64,000 bases of DNA from Brachybacterium sillae. Lineage in GTDB: Bacteria; Actinomycetota; Actinomycetes; Actinomycetales; Dermabacteraceae. Each line of letters opens with the position of its first letter. Within the stretch, counting starts at the first letter, position 1. The translations under genes and the position numbers were made by a program. Under the pieces are notes generated by a model. It did no database searches. It saw only the letters and a list, made by a program, of their open reading frames with translations, and was not told the origin of the DNA. The DNA is taken from NCBI RefSeq assembly GCF_025028335.1, contig NZ_JAFEUW010000001.1, forward strand, positions 558,001-622,000, given 5' to 3'. Shown piece after piece: positions 45,488 through 54,453 of this stretch.

Positions 45488-45994
45488 TCACTTGCAGGGC
45501 GGCAGGGAGCCGATCGAGAAGGGGCCCGCCTCCCACGAGCAGGGCTGGCCGTCGGGGCGGCCCTCCCAGTCGCCGGAGAGGGACACCGTCACGGAGCCGT
45601 TGGCCAGATTGCCGCTGACGTTGGAGGTGAAGGTCGCGACCTCTGTCTCCCCCGGTTCGACGGTGAAGGTGTAGCTCGCGCCCTGGAACTCCGACGTCTC
45701 AAATCCCGAATTGGTGTGGAGGTAGATGCTCTCGACCGTCACGTTCGCGGTTCCCGTCGCGGTGCTCAACGCCGACAGCTCGAAGGCCACGGTGTACGTC
45801 TTCTTCTTGCCCTCGCTGCCACCGGTGTTCTTGCACGCGTACAGAAGATTCACCGAGGCCACCGAGCAGGGCGAGGCCGACGCGACGGGGGCGATCGTGG
45901 TCATGGCGACCACCGGGGAGGCCCACAGGGCCCCCTTCATGAGGGAACGACGACCGGTGCGCGATGCACCACTGCGATCGACGAGGTCGGACAT
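45488..45994 (-). CDS. exported protein with twin-arginine-type leader (paralogue A)
   Basis: A 168-residue protein from ATG 45994 with AAGGAG 7 bases upstream. The leader TGRRSLMKGALWASPVVAMT, ending at APVASAS, is Tat-like (RRxLMK). The mature part starts with Cys and has Thr/Ser-rich beta-strand text (VTVESIYLHTNSGFE, FTVEPGETEVATF) and a final PPC motif. An N-terminal and a C-terminal Cys could pair in a disulfide. It shares plan and leader with the protein at 48078-48554, with the pattern of one beta-sandwich domain. No known family recognised; a surface or secreted role is inferred from the leader. The IS element begins 103 bases upstream of its start and may cut it from its original promoter. 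Confidence 0.75.
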   Translation of the reverse strand: MSDLVDRSGASRTGRRSLMKGALWASPVVAMTTIAPVASASPCSVASVNLLYACKNTGGSEGKKKTYTVAFELSALSTATGTANVTVESIYLHTNSGFETSEFQGASYTFTVEPGETEVATFTSNVSGNLANGSVTVSLSGDWEGRPDGQPCSWEAGPFSIGSLPPCK

Positions 45995-46100
45995 GTCTTC
46001 TCCTTGACTGCGGCTGGGGACGGTCAACCGACCCCGTACGTCCCCAATCGCCGCGGGCTGCGATCGTCTGCTGGACCATCGTGTTGGACGGCGCACCTAG

Positions 46101-46116
46101 GAGCGTGGGTCAGTAA
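46101..46116 (+). repeat. left inverted repeat of the IS element
   Basis: Pairs with 47804-47819 in inverse orientation with two mismatches. Confidence 0.85.
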
Positions 46117-46168
46117 CACGCCAGTCCCGGTCCGCGGCTGAGGGCACGGCAGCCGGGAGAATCTGGTC

Positions 46169-47644
46169 ATGAGCGGTGAGGAGTTGTTCGACGGTGAGGC
46201 CTTCCGGCGACCGGCACCGGAGCCTGCAACTGGCGAGGAGGTCGCCGGTGCGGACAAGACGTTCCGGGCGTTCGCTCCGGAGCAGGACCTGTTGCTGCCG
46301 CCGTCGTTGGATGAGTGGCTGCCGGGCGAGCACATGGCGCGGTTCATCGCCGAGTTGGTTGATGAGCACCTGGACCTGTCACGGATCTACGCGGCCTACA
46401 GCGAGGGGCGGGGCGCCCCGCCGTATGACCCGCGGCTGATGGTGCGGATTCTGCTGTACGGCTACACCACCGGGGTGCGCTCCTCGCGCAAGCTGGAGAG
46501 CGCTTGCGTGGACGTGGTCACCTTCCGCTGGCTGGCAGCCGGCAGCGCCCCGGACTACCGCTCCATCGCCCGCTTCCGCAAGCGCCACCTCTCAGCGCTG
46601 GGCCACCTGTTCCTCCAGGCGCTGGCGCTGTGCCAGGCCGCGGGCATGGTCAAGCTCGGGAGGGTGGCGCTGGATGGCACGAAGGTGCGTGCCAACGCCT
46701 CGCGGCGCAAGGCGATGAGCTACGCGCGGATGAGCGAACGAGAGAAGGTCCTGGCCCAGGAGGTCTCCGAGCTGCTGGCCGAGGCCGAGGAGATCGACAA
46801 GGCCGAGGACGCCAAGTACGGCAAAGACCGACGCGGTGATGAGCTGCCCGAGGAGCTGCGCCGCCGCGAGACCCGCCTGGCCAAGATCCGCCAGGCCAAG
46901 GCGGCGCTGGAAGAAGAGGCCCGCCAGCGCGCCGCAGCCGCCGCCCGGGAGAAGGCCGAACAGAAGGGCGAGGACGAGCAGACCACCGCCCAGCGGGTCG
47001 CGGCAGCCGAGGCCAAGGCCACCGTCAGACCGAAGGCGCAGCGCAACTTCACCGATCCCGAGTCACGGATCATGAAGACCTCCGACGGGGCGTTCCATCA
47101 GTGCTTCAACGCCCAGGCCGTGGTCGATGAGGCCCACCAGGTCATCGTGGCCACCGACGTGACCGACTGCGCCGCCGACGTGGCGAACCTGATCCCGCTG
47201 ACCGAGCAGACCGCAGCCAACACCGGCCAGGCTCCCGGCGAGGTGCTGGCCGATGCCGGCTACTGCTGCGAGGACAACCTCACCCAGGCCACCGCCTTGA
47301 GGGTCGAGACGGGCACGGAGTTCTTCATCGCCACCGGCCGGACCAAGCACAACGAGCCGGCCCCGCTGGCCCCACGCGGGCCGATCCCGAAGAACGCCAC
47401 CGCCAAGCAGCGCATGGCCCGGACGCTGAAGACGAAACGCGGCCACGCCGTCTACGCCCGCCGCAAGACGATCGTGGAACCGGTGTTCGGACAGATGTCC
47501 ACCCTGCAGAACGCCAAACAGCTCCTGCTACGCGGCCTGGAAGCAGCACGCGGAGAGTGGCTGCTCCTGTCGGCCTGTCACAACCTGCGAAAGCTCTACC
47601 AACACCTCGGCACCGGCGGCCTGGCCACCCTCCAGACCACCTGA
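46169..47644 (+). CDS. IS1182-family transposase (DDE)
   Basis: A 491-residue transposase with the IS1182 N-terminus (FRAFAPEQDLLLPPSLDEWLPGEH, then VDEHLDLSRIYAAYSEGRGAPPYDPRLMVRILLYGY). The DDE residues fall in VALDGTKVRANASRRKAMSY (first D), VLADAGYCCEDNL (second D) and the C-terminal ARRKTIVEPVFGQMSTLQNA (E). A Lys/Glu-rich coiled coil of ~80 residues is inserted in the middle, as in this family. The gene is undamaged. Confidence 0.93.
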   Translation: MSGEELFDGEAFRRPAPEPATGEEVAGADKTFRAFAPEQDLLLPPSLDEWLPGEHMARFIAELVDEHLDLSRIYAAYSEGRGAPPYDPRLMVRILLYGYTTGVRSSRKLESACVDVVTFRWLAAGSAPDYRSIARFRKRHLSALGHLFLQALALCQAAGMVKLGRVALDGTKVRANASRRKAMSYARMSEREKVLAQEVSELLAEAEEIDKAEDAKYGKDRRGDELPEELRRRETRLAKIRQAKAALEEEARQRAAAAAREKAEQKGEDEQTTAQRVAAAEAKATVRPKAQRNFTDPESRIMKTSDGAFHQCFNAQAVVDEAHQVIVATDVTDCAADVANLIPLTEQTAANTGQAPGEVLADAGYCCEDNLTQATALRVETGTEFFIATGRTKHNEPAPLAPRGPIPKNATAKQRMARTLKTKRGHAVYARRKTIVEPVFGQMSTLQNAKQLLLRGLEAARGEWLLLSACHNLRKLYQHLGTGGLATLQTT

Positions 47645-47803
47645 CCAGGGCCCGCGCGGGGGCTTGCACCGCCCGGGCACAGCGCCCTACCGATCCTCCG
47701 GGCCACGCAGCGGCGCTCCGGCGACCAGCACAGCCCCATCCGACGGATGCCGACCGACGAGGCCTGATGATCGACACGCGACCATCGGCGACTCCGTTTC
47801 CCC

Positions 47804-47819
47804 TTACCGACCCGCGCTC
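47804..47819 (-). repeat. right inverted repeat of the IS element
   Basis: TTACCGACCCGCGCTC, the inverse partner of 46101-46116. Confidence 0.85.
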
Positions 47820-47823
47820 CTAG

Positions 47824-48077
47824 CTGATACCCACCCCGCGGGTACGACCGGGCCCACCATACATGCCAACGGTCTATAAGACCACCGGTTCACGCAAGAA
47901 CTCTGCACCGACACCGTCCGGGATCGTCCACCGACCAGACAAACTGGACAATCGGGCGCCATCGCGGCCGTTCGATCCACCGGCCTCGAGGCCGTCCGAG
48001 TGATGGTTCCCGGTTCGACGGCCGAGGACCGCTCCCCTGCGGGAGCGGTCCCCGGCGATGTGGAGATGCGGGCCGGG
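47824..48077. other. intergenic region right of the IS element
   Basis: A 254-base stretch with lower GC than its surroundings (for example CGGTCTATAAGACC near 47870). It holds the terminator of paralogue B at its right end. Before the IS arrived this stretch was the upstream flank of paralogue A (joined at CTAG), so it probably contains that gene's old promoter; no reliable -35/-10 pair is evident. Confidence 0.5.
48026..48051 (-). terminator. terminator hairpin after exported paralogue B
   Basis: GGACCGCTCCC and GGGAGCGGTCC form an 11-bp perfect stem with a CTGC loop, 27 bases past the stop. Confidence 0.85.
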
Positions 48078-48554
48078 TCAGTCCTGGCAGGGCGGGAAGG
48101 ACTCCACCTGGACGAACGTCGTGACCGTCTCGGTCGACCCATCCGTGAAGCGGACCTCGATGTCCACCTTGGCAGTGCCATTGCCCAGGTCACCACTGGC
48201 GTCGGAGACCTCGCGAACCGTCGCGCTCTCACCCGGCTCCAGCGTGCCAGCCCAGGTGGTGGTGATGTCGAAGAACGTGATCGGGGTGTCCGAGTTCGGC
48301 TCCACCACGATGCTGACAACGCGGTATTCGAGCGGCTGGTTCGTCTGGTTCTCGACGTCGAACACCAGGCGGTAACGCTTCTTGCCGTCGGGGCCGAAGT
48401 CACCGGTCTGCTTGCATGACTCCTGGTTGTAGGTGACGTCGATCGGCGTCGTGGGGCTGATCGCGAGGGCGGGGGCCGCGGTGCTCAGAGCGGCCACGGG
48501 GGCCGCCCAGGCGGCGGCGCGGAGGAGGGTGCGCCGAGGGGCGGGGACGGTCAT
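48078..48554 (-). CDS. exported protein with twin-arginine-type leader (paralogue B)
   Basis: A 158-residue protein from ATG 48554. The leader PRRTLLRAAAWAAPVAALST, ending APALAIS, closely matches that of paralogue A. The mature part has one early Cys (NQESCKQTGDF), beta-type text with YRLVFDVENQTNQPLEYRVV and AGTLEPGESATVREV, and the same PPC end (VESFPPCQD). The FxV/YT...G-E-x-A-T plan with conserved flanking Cys residues indicates common descent with paralogue A. No known domain recognised; function unknown. Confidence 0.75.
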   Translation of the reverse strand: MTVPAPRRTLLRAAAWAAPVAALSTAAPALAISPTTPIDVTYNQESCKQTGDFGPDGKKRYRLVFDVENQTNQPLEYRVVSIVVEPNSDTPITFFDITTTWAGTLEPGESATVREVSDASGDLGNGTAKVDIEVRFTDGSTETVTTFVQVESFPPCQD

Positions 48555-48962
48555 AGCGGACTCTTTCAAGCCGGTGAAAGATTGCGGGGACACACGACGC
48601 AACACCGCGTCGCGCCGGACATTTCTTCCGGCACGTGTCGATGGTGGCGAGAACGATAGCGTGTTCGGCGACTGAAAGGGACATTTACGGATCTCCTGGC
48701 GAAGCAGACACCCTCCGGGATGGATCAGGACTGCATGGGCCGAGCACCCGCCGCGCAGCGAATGCGCAGATCACAGGGCATTCGTGCGACACCACGCCAT
48801 GTCCGGAGCGCGTGGCCTGTCGCGTCCGGATCATGGACATCCCCTCCGGCTCCCCGGACGCGGTCCACGCGGCCACGAGAGGGCCGACCCCGAGCGGCTC
48901 ACTAGACTCGAGGACAGCCCGGCACCCGCAGCGCCGGACGCCCGAGCGACGGCGAAAGGACG
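48555..48962. other. intergenic region between exported paralogue B and tdh
   Basis: A 408-base gap between divergent genes. CACTAGACTCGAG at ~48900-48912 carries a TAGACT resembling a -10 for tdh, but no convincing -35 at the right spacing. A small TGTCGCGCC-type inverted sequence near 48600 precedes paralogue B. No coding potential is recognised. Confidence 0.4.
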
Positions 48963-50045
48963 ATGATGACCCCGCGCACGATGCGCGCCCTGCGCAAGTC
49001 CGCCCCCGGCCCCGGTTTCGACTTCACCGAGGCCCCCGTCCCCGAGGTCGGTGACTTCGACGTCCTGATCCGGGTGATGCGCGCCGGCATCTGCGGCACC
49101 GATCTGCACCTGCAGACCTGGGACGCCTCGGCCCAGGCCATGTGCGACACCGTGCCGTTCATCCCCGGTCACGAGTTCTACGGCGAGGTCATCGAAGTCG
49201 GTGCGTCGGTGCGCGATGTGCGCGTGGGCGACAGGGTCTCCGGTGAGGGTCACGTGGTCTGCGGTACGTGCCGCAACTGCCGCGCCGGTCGCCGGCAGAT
49301 GTGCATCCGCACCCGCAGTGTCGGTGTCCAGCGCGACGGCGCTTTCGCCGAGTACGTCGCCATCCCCTACTTCAACGTGTGGGTGCACGAGCATGACGGC
49401 CGTGAGGACGTGATCAGCCCGGAGCTGGGCGCCGTCTTCGACCCCTTCGGCAACGCCGTCCACACCGCGTTGAAGTTCCCGCTGGTGGGTGAGGACGTGC
49501 TCATCACCGGTGCGGGCCCCATCGGGCAGATGTGCGCTGCCGTCGCCCGCCACGCCGGCGCTCGCTACGTCGTGGTCACCGATGTGGCCGAGCATCGCCT
49601 GCGCATGGCCGAGGAATGCGGCGCCGACCTCACCGTCGATGTCCGCACCACCCGCATCAAGGAGGCCCAGGCCTCGCTCGGGATGCGCGAGGGCTTCGAC
49701 GTCGGGCTGGAGATCTCCGGGCAGGCCAGCGCTCTCCAGGAGATGATCGACAACATGAACCACGGCGGGAAGATCTCCCTGCTGGGTCTGCCCGCCCGCC
49801 GGTTCGAGATCAACTGGACGACGGTGATCACCCACATGCTGACGCTCCAGGGGATCTACGGCCGCGAGATGTTCGAGACCTGGAACGCGATGTCGGCGAT
49901 GCTCACCAGCAGTGAGGAGCTGCGCGCACGCGTGCTGTCGACCGTCAGCGACGTGCTGCCCGCCCACGAGTGGGAGCGCGGCTTCGAGCTGGCGCGCACC
50001 GGAGCGGCCGGGAAGATCGTCCTGGACTGGACGACCACCGACTGA
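48963..50045 (+). CDS. tdh: L-threonine 3-dehydrogenase
   Basis: A 360-residue zinc-dependent medium-chain dehydrogenase converting threonine to 2-amino-3-oxobutyrate. The catalytic zinc site is in GICGTDLH and IPGHEFYGE. The structural zinc Cys set is in [15 protein letters not shown]. The nucleotide motif is [21 protein letters not shown]. The tail [12 protein letters not shown] and [17 protein letters not shown] are Tdh-like. With kbl 53 bases downstream this forms the threonine-to-glycine pathway. A start at 48966 is equally possible (ATGATG). Confidence 0.95.
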   Translation: MMTPRTMRALRKSAPGPGFDFTEAPVPEVGDFDVLIRVMRAGICGTDLHLQTWDASAQAMCDTVPFIPGHEFYGEVIEVGASVRDVRVGDRVSGEGHVVCGTCRNCRAGRRQMCIRTRSVGVQRDGAFAEYVAIPYFNVWVHEHDGREDVISPELGAVFDPFGNAVHTALKFPLVGEDVLITGAGPIGQMCAAVARHAGARYVVVTDVAEHRLRMAEECGADLTVDVRTTRIKEAQASLGMREGFDVGLEISGQASALQEMIDNMNHGGKISLLGLPARRFEINWTTVITHMLTLQGIYGREMFETWNAMSAMLTSSEELRARVLSTVSDVLPAHEWERGFELARTGAAGKIVLDWTTTD

Positions 50046-50098
50046 GCCAGGGACCGGCCTATCCGACCGTTCCACCCGACGACCTCGAGAGGATCACC

Positions 50099-51319
50099 GT
50101 GTACACCGACCTCAAGCAGCAGCTGTCCGCCGAACTGGAGGAGATCCGGGCCGCCGGCACCTTCAAGCAGGAGCGGACCATCACCACCCCCCAGTCCTCG
50201 CACATCCAGGCGGGATTGCCCGGCCGCGACAGCGGTGACGTCCTGAACTTCTGCGCCAACAACTACCTGGGTCTGGCCGACCATCCGGACATGATCTCCG
50301 CGGCCAAGCGCGCCCTCGACGAGCGCGGCTTCGGCATGGCCTCGGTGCGGTTCATCTGCGGGACCCAGGACATCCACCTGGAGCTGGAGCAGCGCCTGTC
50401 GGCCTTCCTCGGGACGGAGGACACGATCCTCTTCGGTTCCTGCTTCGACGCGAACGGCGGTGTCTTCGAATCGCTGTTCGGCAAGGAGGACGCGATCATC
50501 AGCGATGAGCTCAACCACGCCTCCCTGATCGACGGCATCCGCCTGTCCAAGGCCGCCCGCTTCCGCTACCGCAACGCCGACCTCGAGGACCTGCGGGCAC
50601 AGCTGGAGGCCGCCCAGCAGCTCAACGACGGCCGGGGCGCCCGCCGCAGCATCATCGTCACCGACGGCGTGTTCTCCATGGACGGTTACCTGGCGCCGCT
50701 GGACGGGATCTGCGACCTCGCCGACGAGTACGGGGCCCTGGTGCTGGTGGACGACTCCCATGCCGTCGGGTTCATGGGCGAGACCGGGGCCGGCACCCCC
50801 GAGCACTTCGGCGTCTCCGACCGGGTGGACCTGTACACCGGCACCTTCGGCAAGGCCCTCGGAGGCGCCAGTGGCGGGTACGTGTCCGGGCGCGCGGAGA
50901 TCATCGCCGTGCTGCGCCAGAAGGCGCGCCCGTACCTGTTCTCGAACTCCGTGGCCCCGTCGATCGTCGCCGCGACTCTCACGGCACTCGACCTGGTGCA
51001 GGACAGTGCGGAGCTGCGCAAGCAACTGTTCGAGAACGCCGCCCTCTTCCGTCGCCGCATGACGGAGGAGGGATTCGAGCTGCTGCCCGGGGAGCACGCG
51101 ATCATCCCGGTGATGTTCGGCGACGCCGCGCTCGCCGGCCGCGTGGCCGACGCCATGCTGGAGCAGGGTGTGTACGTCACCGCCTTCTCCTACCCCGTGG
51201 TGCCCAAGGACAGGGCGCGCATCCGCGTGCAGCTGTCCGCCGCGCATTCCGACGAGGATGTGGAGACCTGTGTGAGGGCTTTTGTCGCCGCCCGCGAGGC
51301 GGCCCAGCAGGCCGCCTGA
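50099..51319 (+). CDS. kbl: glycine C-acetyltransferase (2-amino-3-ketobutyrate CoA ligase)
   Basis: A 406-residue PLP enzyme of the alpha-oxoamine synthase family that cleaves 2-amino-3-oxobutyrate with CoA to glycine and acetyl-CoA. It has [29 protein letters not shown] and the PLP lysine in [15 protein letters not shown]. Start GTG 50099 gives the usual N-terminus [12 protein letters not shown]. In operon with tdh. Confidence 0.95.
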   Translation: MYTDLKQQLSAELEEIRAAGTFKQERTITTPQSSHIQAGLPGRDSGDVLNFCANNYLGLADHPDMISAAKRALDERGFGMASVRFICGTQDIHLELEQRLSAFLGTEDTILFGSCFDANGGVFESLFGKEDAIISDELNHASLIDGIRLSKAARFRYRNADLEDLRAQLEAAQQLNDGRGARRSIIVTDGVFSMDGYLAPLDGICDLADEYGALVLVDDSHAVGFMGETGAGTPEHFGVSDRVDLYTGTFGKALGGASGGYVSGRAEIIAVLRQKARPYLFSNSVAPSIVAATLTALDLVQDSAELRKQLFENAALFRRRMTEEGFELLPGEHAIIPVMFGDAALAGRVADAMLEQGVYVTAFSYPVVPKDRARIRVQLSAAHSDEDVETCVRAFVAAREAAQQAA

Positions 51320-51430
51320 TCCCACCCGCGACACCGCGTGACGCGGAGGGCAGCACCTACCGTCTGGGTCACGGCCTGACCTACGGTGACTGACAGGACC
51401 CCACCGGCACCTCGACCAAGGAGCACGCCG

Positions 51431-53122
51431 ATGGCCGCCCTGCACACCGCTCCTCCCCACGTCGTCGACACCGAGGTCGACCTGCTCGTCGTCGGTTCCG
51501 GCACCGGCCTGCTGTGCGCGCTCGCCGGCCACGAGCTCGGTCTGGACGTGCTGGTGGTCGAATCCACCGAGCATGTCGGCGGCTCCACGGCGTTGTCCGG
51601 TGGTGCCTTCTGGATCCCCGCCAATGACGTCGTCCGGGAGGCAGGCGGCTACGACTCCCCCGAGGAGGCACTGACCTACCTCGATGCGCTGGTCGGTGAG
51701 GCCGCGCCCCGCGAGCGCCGCGAGGCGTGCGTGCAGCATGGCCCCCGCGCGGTCTCCCTCATGCGGCGTGCCACCCCGCTGCAGTTCCAGTGGGCCAAGG
51801 GGTACTCCGACTACCACCCGGAACAGCCGGGCGGCTCGGCGGTCGGCCGCACCTGCGAGGCGACGCCCTTCGATCTGCGCACCCACCTCGGTGAGCATCG
51901 CGACCGGTTGATCCCCCCTGCCTTCCGCGCTCCGATACCGATGCCGGTCACGGGTGTCGACTACCGCTGGATGAACCTCATGGCGAAGGCACCCGGCACC
52001 GCGCTGCCGAAGATCGTGCGGCGCGTCATCCAGGGTGTGGGAGGCATGGCGCTGCGCCGCGAATACACCGCCACCGGTCAGGCACTCGTCGGCGGCCTGT
52101 TCGCCGGTGCGTTGCGGGCCGGTATTCCGATCTGGACACGCACCTCGCTGCGGCGGCTCCTCGTCGAGGACGACAGGGTCACCGGCGCGGTGCTGGCCCA
52201 CGAGGGCCGCGAGGTCACCGTGCGGGCCCGCCGCGGCGTGGTGCTCACAACCGGTGGGTTTGACCACGACATGGCCATGCGGCGTGAGCATCAGAGCCAG
52301 GCCCTGGATCACTGGACCATGGGTGCCCCCGGCAATGACGGCGCAGGGATCCGCGCCGGCATCGAGGCGGGCGGCGCCACCGACCTGATGGATCAGGCCT
52401 GGTGGTTCCCGGCGATCGCACCGATCGCTGATGCGAAACCCACCGTAATGCTCGCGGAGCGTTCCCTGCCGGGCTCCCTCATGGTCGGGACGAACGGTGA
52501 GCGGTTCCTCAACGAATCCATCGACTACATGAGCTTCGGACAGGAGTGGGTGCGGCGCGCCACCTCGGACGACCCGATCGGCGACATGTGGATCGTGTTC
52601 GACCAGGAGTACAAGAACTCCTACGTGTTCGGCACCGTCTCCTTCCCCCGCACCCCACTGCCCCGGCAGTGGTACGACGCCGGGATCGCGGTGAGGGCCG
52701 AGGAGCCGCGGGCGCTCGCGGCGGCGATGGGCGTCCCGGCCGACGCCTTCGCCGCCCAGCTGGATCGCTTCAACCGGGGCGCCGCGATGGGTTACGACCG
52801 CGAGTTCGGTCGGGGCGCCTCCCGCTACGACAACTACTACGGGGACCCGACGGTCACCCCGAACCCCAACCTGCGGCCCCTGGCCGGGACGCTGTATGCG
52901 GTGCGGGTGGTCCCCTCGGATCTGGGCACCTGCGGTGGACTGCGCGCCGACGGCAGCGCGCGGGTGCAGCGGCCCGATGGGTCGGTGATCGAGGGCCTGT
53001 ACGCGATCGGCAATGCCGCGGCGAACGCCTTCGGCACGACGTACCCGGGCGCCGGGGCCACCATCGGGCAGGGGCTGGTGTTCGGCATGCTCGCCGCGGA
53101 GGACGCCGCGCGCCGTCCGTGA
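51431..53122 (+). CDS. FAD-dependent oxidoreductase, 3-ketosteroid-dehydrogenase/fumarate reductase-like
   Basis: A 563-residue flavoprotein, start ATG 51431 with AAGGAG 9 bases upstream. The FAD motif is DLLVVGSGTGLLCALAGHEL and continues as VESTEHVGGSTALSGGAFWIP. GVVLTTGGFDHD and the C-terminal NAFGTTYPGAGATIGQGLVF complete the fumarate-reductase/KstD fold. Actinobacterial relatives are annotated 3-oxosteroid 1-dehydrogenase, but steroid activity cannot be claimed without the KstD-specific Tyr network, and no sterol genes are near. A separate transcription unit 111 bases after kbl; a link to threonine use is not evident. Confidence 0.8.
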   Translation: MAALHTAPPHVVDTEVDLLVVGSGTGLLCALAGHELGLDVLVVESTEHVGGSTALSGGAFWIPANDVVREAGGYDSPEEALTYLDALVGEAAPRERREACVQHGPRAVSLMRRATPLQFQWAKGYSDYHPEQPGGSAVGRTCEATPFDLRTHLGEHRDRLIPPAFRAPIPMPVTGVDYRWMNLMAKAPGTALPKIVRRVIQGVGGMALRREYTATGQALVGGLFAGALRAGIPIWTRTSLRRLLVEDDRVTGAVLAHEGREVTVRARRGVVLTTGGFDHDMAMRREHQSQALDHWTMGAPGNDGAGIRAGIEAGGATDLMDQAWWFPAIAPIADAKPTVMLAERSLPGSLMVGTNGERFLNESIDYMSFGQEWVRRATSDDPIGDMWIVFDQEYKNSYVFGTVSFPRTPLPRQWYDAGIAVRAEEPRALAAAMGVPADAFAAQLDRFNRGAAMGYDREFGRGASRYDNYYGDPTVTPNPNLRPLAGTLYAVRVVPSDLGTCGGLRADGSARVQRPDGSVIEGLYAIGNAAANAFGTTYPGAGATIGQGLVFGMLAAEDAARRP

Positions 53123-53171
53123 CGGGACGGCGGTGCGCCCGGCGCCTTGTCCCGCAGGGGTGCTGGATGCA

Positions 53172-53214
53172 CGACGGCCCCGGACGACTCGCGAGGAGTC
53201 GGCCGGGGCCGTCG
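53172..53214. terminator. bidirectional hairpin between the flavoprotein gene and ssrA
   Basis: CGACGGCCCCGG pairs with CCGGGGCCGTCG, with GACTC/GAGTC inside. It ends both the flavoprotein gene (+) and ssrA (-). Confidence 0.8.
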
Positions 53215-53231
53215 GGGTGGCGCGTGCGTCG

Positions 53232-53599
53232 TGGAGCCGGCGGGAATCGAACCCGCGTCCGATCGTGCGGAGCCAGGGCTTCTCCGGGCGCAGTCCGTGA
53301 AGGCGTGTTCTCAGTCCCGACGCTCACACGGACACGTCGTCGACGGACTCAGTCACTCTGAGGTGTTCACCCGACCCCGGTGACCAGGGTCGGAAGCAGT
53401 GGCTCCTTGGATGATGGAACGATCCGGGTCAGGAGCAAGCCCGGGGTTCCAGACTGCTGTCGCTGATCAGGCAGCGAGAGCGAAGTCAGTGCGCTTGGAT
53501 TCGGCACTTATTGGTTTCCCAGGGACGTTTACGAGATGACCTGGGCTTCTCGGCCCGCTTCCCCTCGCTGGACAACGACCGTCGAAACCGATCGGCCCC
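53232..53599 (-). ncRNA. ssrA: tmRNA (ssrA)
   Basis: The 5' end reads GGGGCCGATCGGTTTCGAC from 53599 and the 3' end TTCGATTCCCGCCGGCTCCA at 53232: the alanyl-tRNA-like ends of tmRNA. The tag frame lies at 53505 to 53467 and encodes AESKRTDFALAA before TGA, closely matching actinobacterial tags that end ALAA. The middle has the stem-rich pseudoknot section. It rescues stalled ribosomes with SmpB, whose gene lies just upstream. A TTGACA at 53660-53655 on the minus strand could be part of its own promoter, but the spacing to a -10 is unclear. Confidence 0.96.
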
Positions 53600-53825
53600 T
53601 GAGCGTGGAGTCGCAAACGGCAGCTCGAGGGCTGCCACGCACGCGCTATCGACTTGTCAACCGGGGCGTTCCCGAGGGGACGTCCTGTCCACGGTCAGAC
53701 CACTGTACAACCCGACCGGCCGCTGCCCAACGGAATATGGCGACGCTCACGTGCGGGTCATGCGCGCGGGTGCGACGCGGTCGGGCTCACCGGCGGCGGC
53801 GGTGGCGCGAGCCGGGGGGCGGTGC

Positions 53826-54332
53826 TCAGACCAGCTCGCGGCGCCGCATCGCCCGCTGTGCCTCACGCAGATCCTGCTTCTCCCGCAGTGTCTGGCGCTT
53901 GTCCCATTCCTTCTTGCCGCGGGCCAGGGCGACGACGACCTTCGCGTGGGAGCCGAGGAAGTACATCTCCAGCGGCACCATCGTGTAGCCCTTCTCCCGG
54001 GTCTTCCCGGCGAGCCTGTCGATCTCCCGGCGGTGCAGCAGCAGCTTGCGTTTGCGGCGGGCGGCGTGGTTCGTCCAGGTCCCCTTGACGTAGGGGGCGA
54101 TGTGCACGGCCTCCATCCACATCTCACCCCCCTCGATGTAACAGTAGCCGTCCACCAGGGAGGCGCCGCGGTCACGCAGGGACTTCACCTCGGTGCCGGT
54201 GAGCACGATGCCCGCCTCATAGGTGTCGTCGATGTGGTAGTCGTGCCGTGCCTTCTTGTTGGAGGCGATCAGTGTCTTCTTCGGGCCGTCGGCCTGCCCG
54301 GACCGACCGGCGGTTCCCTTCGAACCGGCCAT
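53826..54332 (-). CDS. smpB: SsrA-binding protein
   Basis: A 168-residue basic protein that binds tmRNA and leads it to stalled ribosomes. Signatures are SNKKARHDYHIDDTYEAGI, LTGTEVKSLRDRGASLVDGY and KREWDKR-like KKEWDKRQTLREKQDL at the end. ATG 54332 is preferred over 54356 because AGGAGG lies about 10 bases upstream of it. Read leftward toward ssrA, as in the conserved smpB-ssrA pair. Confidence 0.96.
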   Translation of the reverse strand: MAGSKGTAGRSGQADGPKKTLIASNKKARHDYHIDDTYEAGIVLTGTEVKSLRDRGASLVDGYCYIEGGEMWMEAVHIAPYVKGTWTNHAARRKRKLLLHRREIDRLAGKTREKGYTMVPLEMYFLGSHAKVVVALARGKKEWDKRQTLREKQDLREAQRAMRRRELV

Positions 54333-54453
54333 ACGACCCACCTCCTGCTGTGTCACGTCAGGGAGTGCGCACCGAGGATCGTGGAGCGCACGGACACCCC
54401 AGGATACGTCGCGACTGGCGCGGGCTCCCGCGTTTTTCCGTGGCGACCGGTGG

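Larger units (their letters stand above)
46097..47823 (+). mobile_element. IS1182-family insertion sequence
   Basis: A complete element about 1.72 kb long with one transposase gene. The ends are imperfect inverted repeats (GAGCGTGGGTCAGTAA at 46101 and, on the other strand, GAGCGCGGGTCGGTAA from 47819; 14 of 16 match). CTAG flanks both ends (46097-46100 and 47820-47823). Because CTAG is palindromic it may be a 4-bp target duplication or part of the repeats. Both ends and the transposase are intact, so recent movement is likely. Confidence 0.9.

Noticed and set aside
53600-53825. Additional small RNA or attachment site between ssrA and smpB
   Set aside because: ssrA is a classic integration site, but I see no repeated 3' end of ssrA, no integrase and no stable separate hairpin in this 226-base gap.
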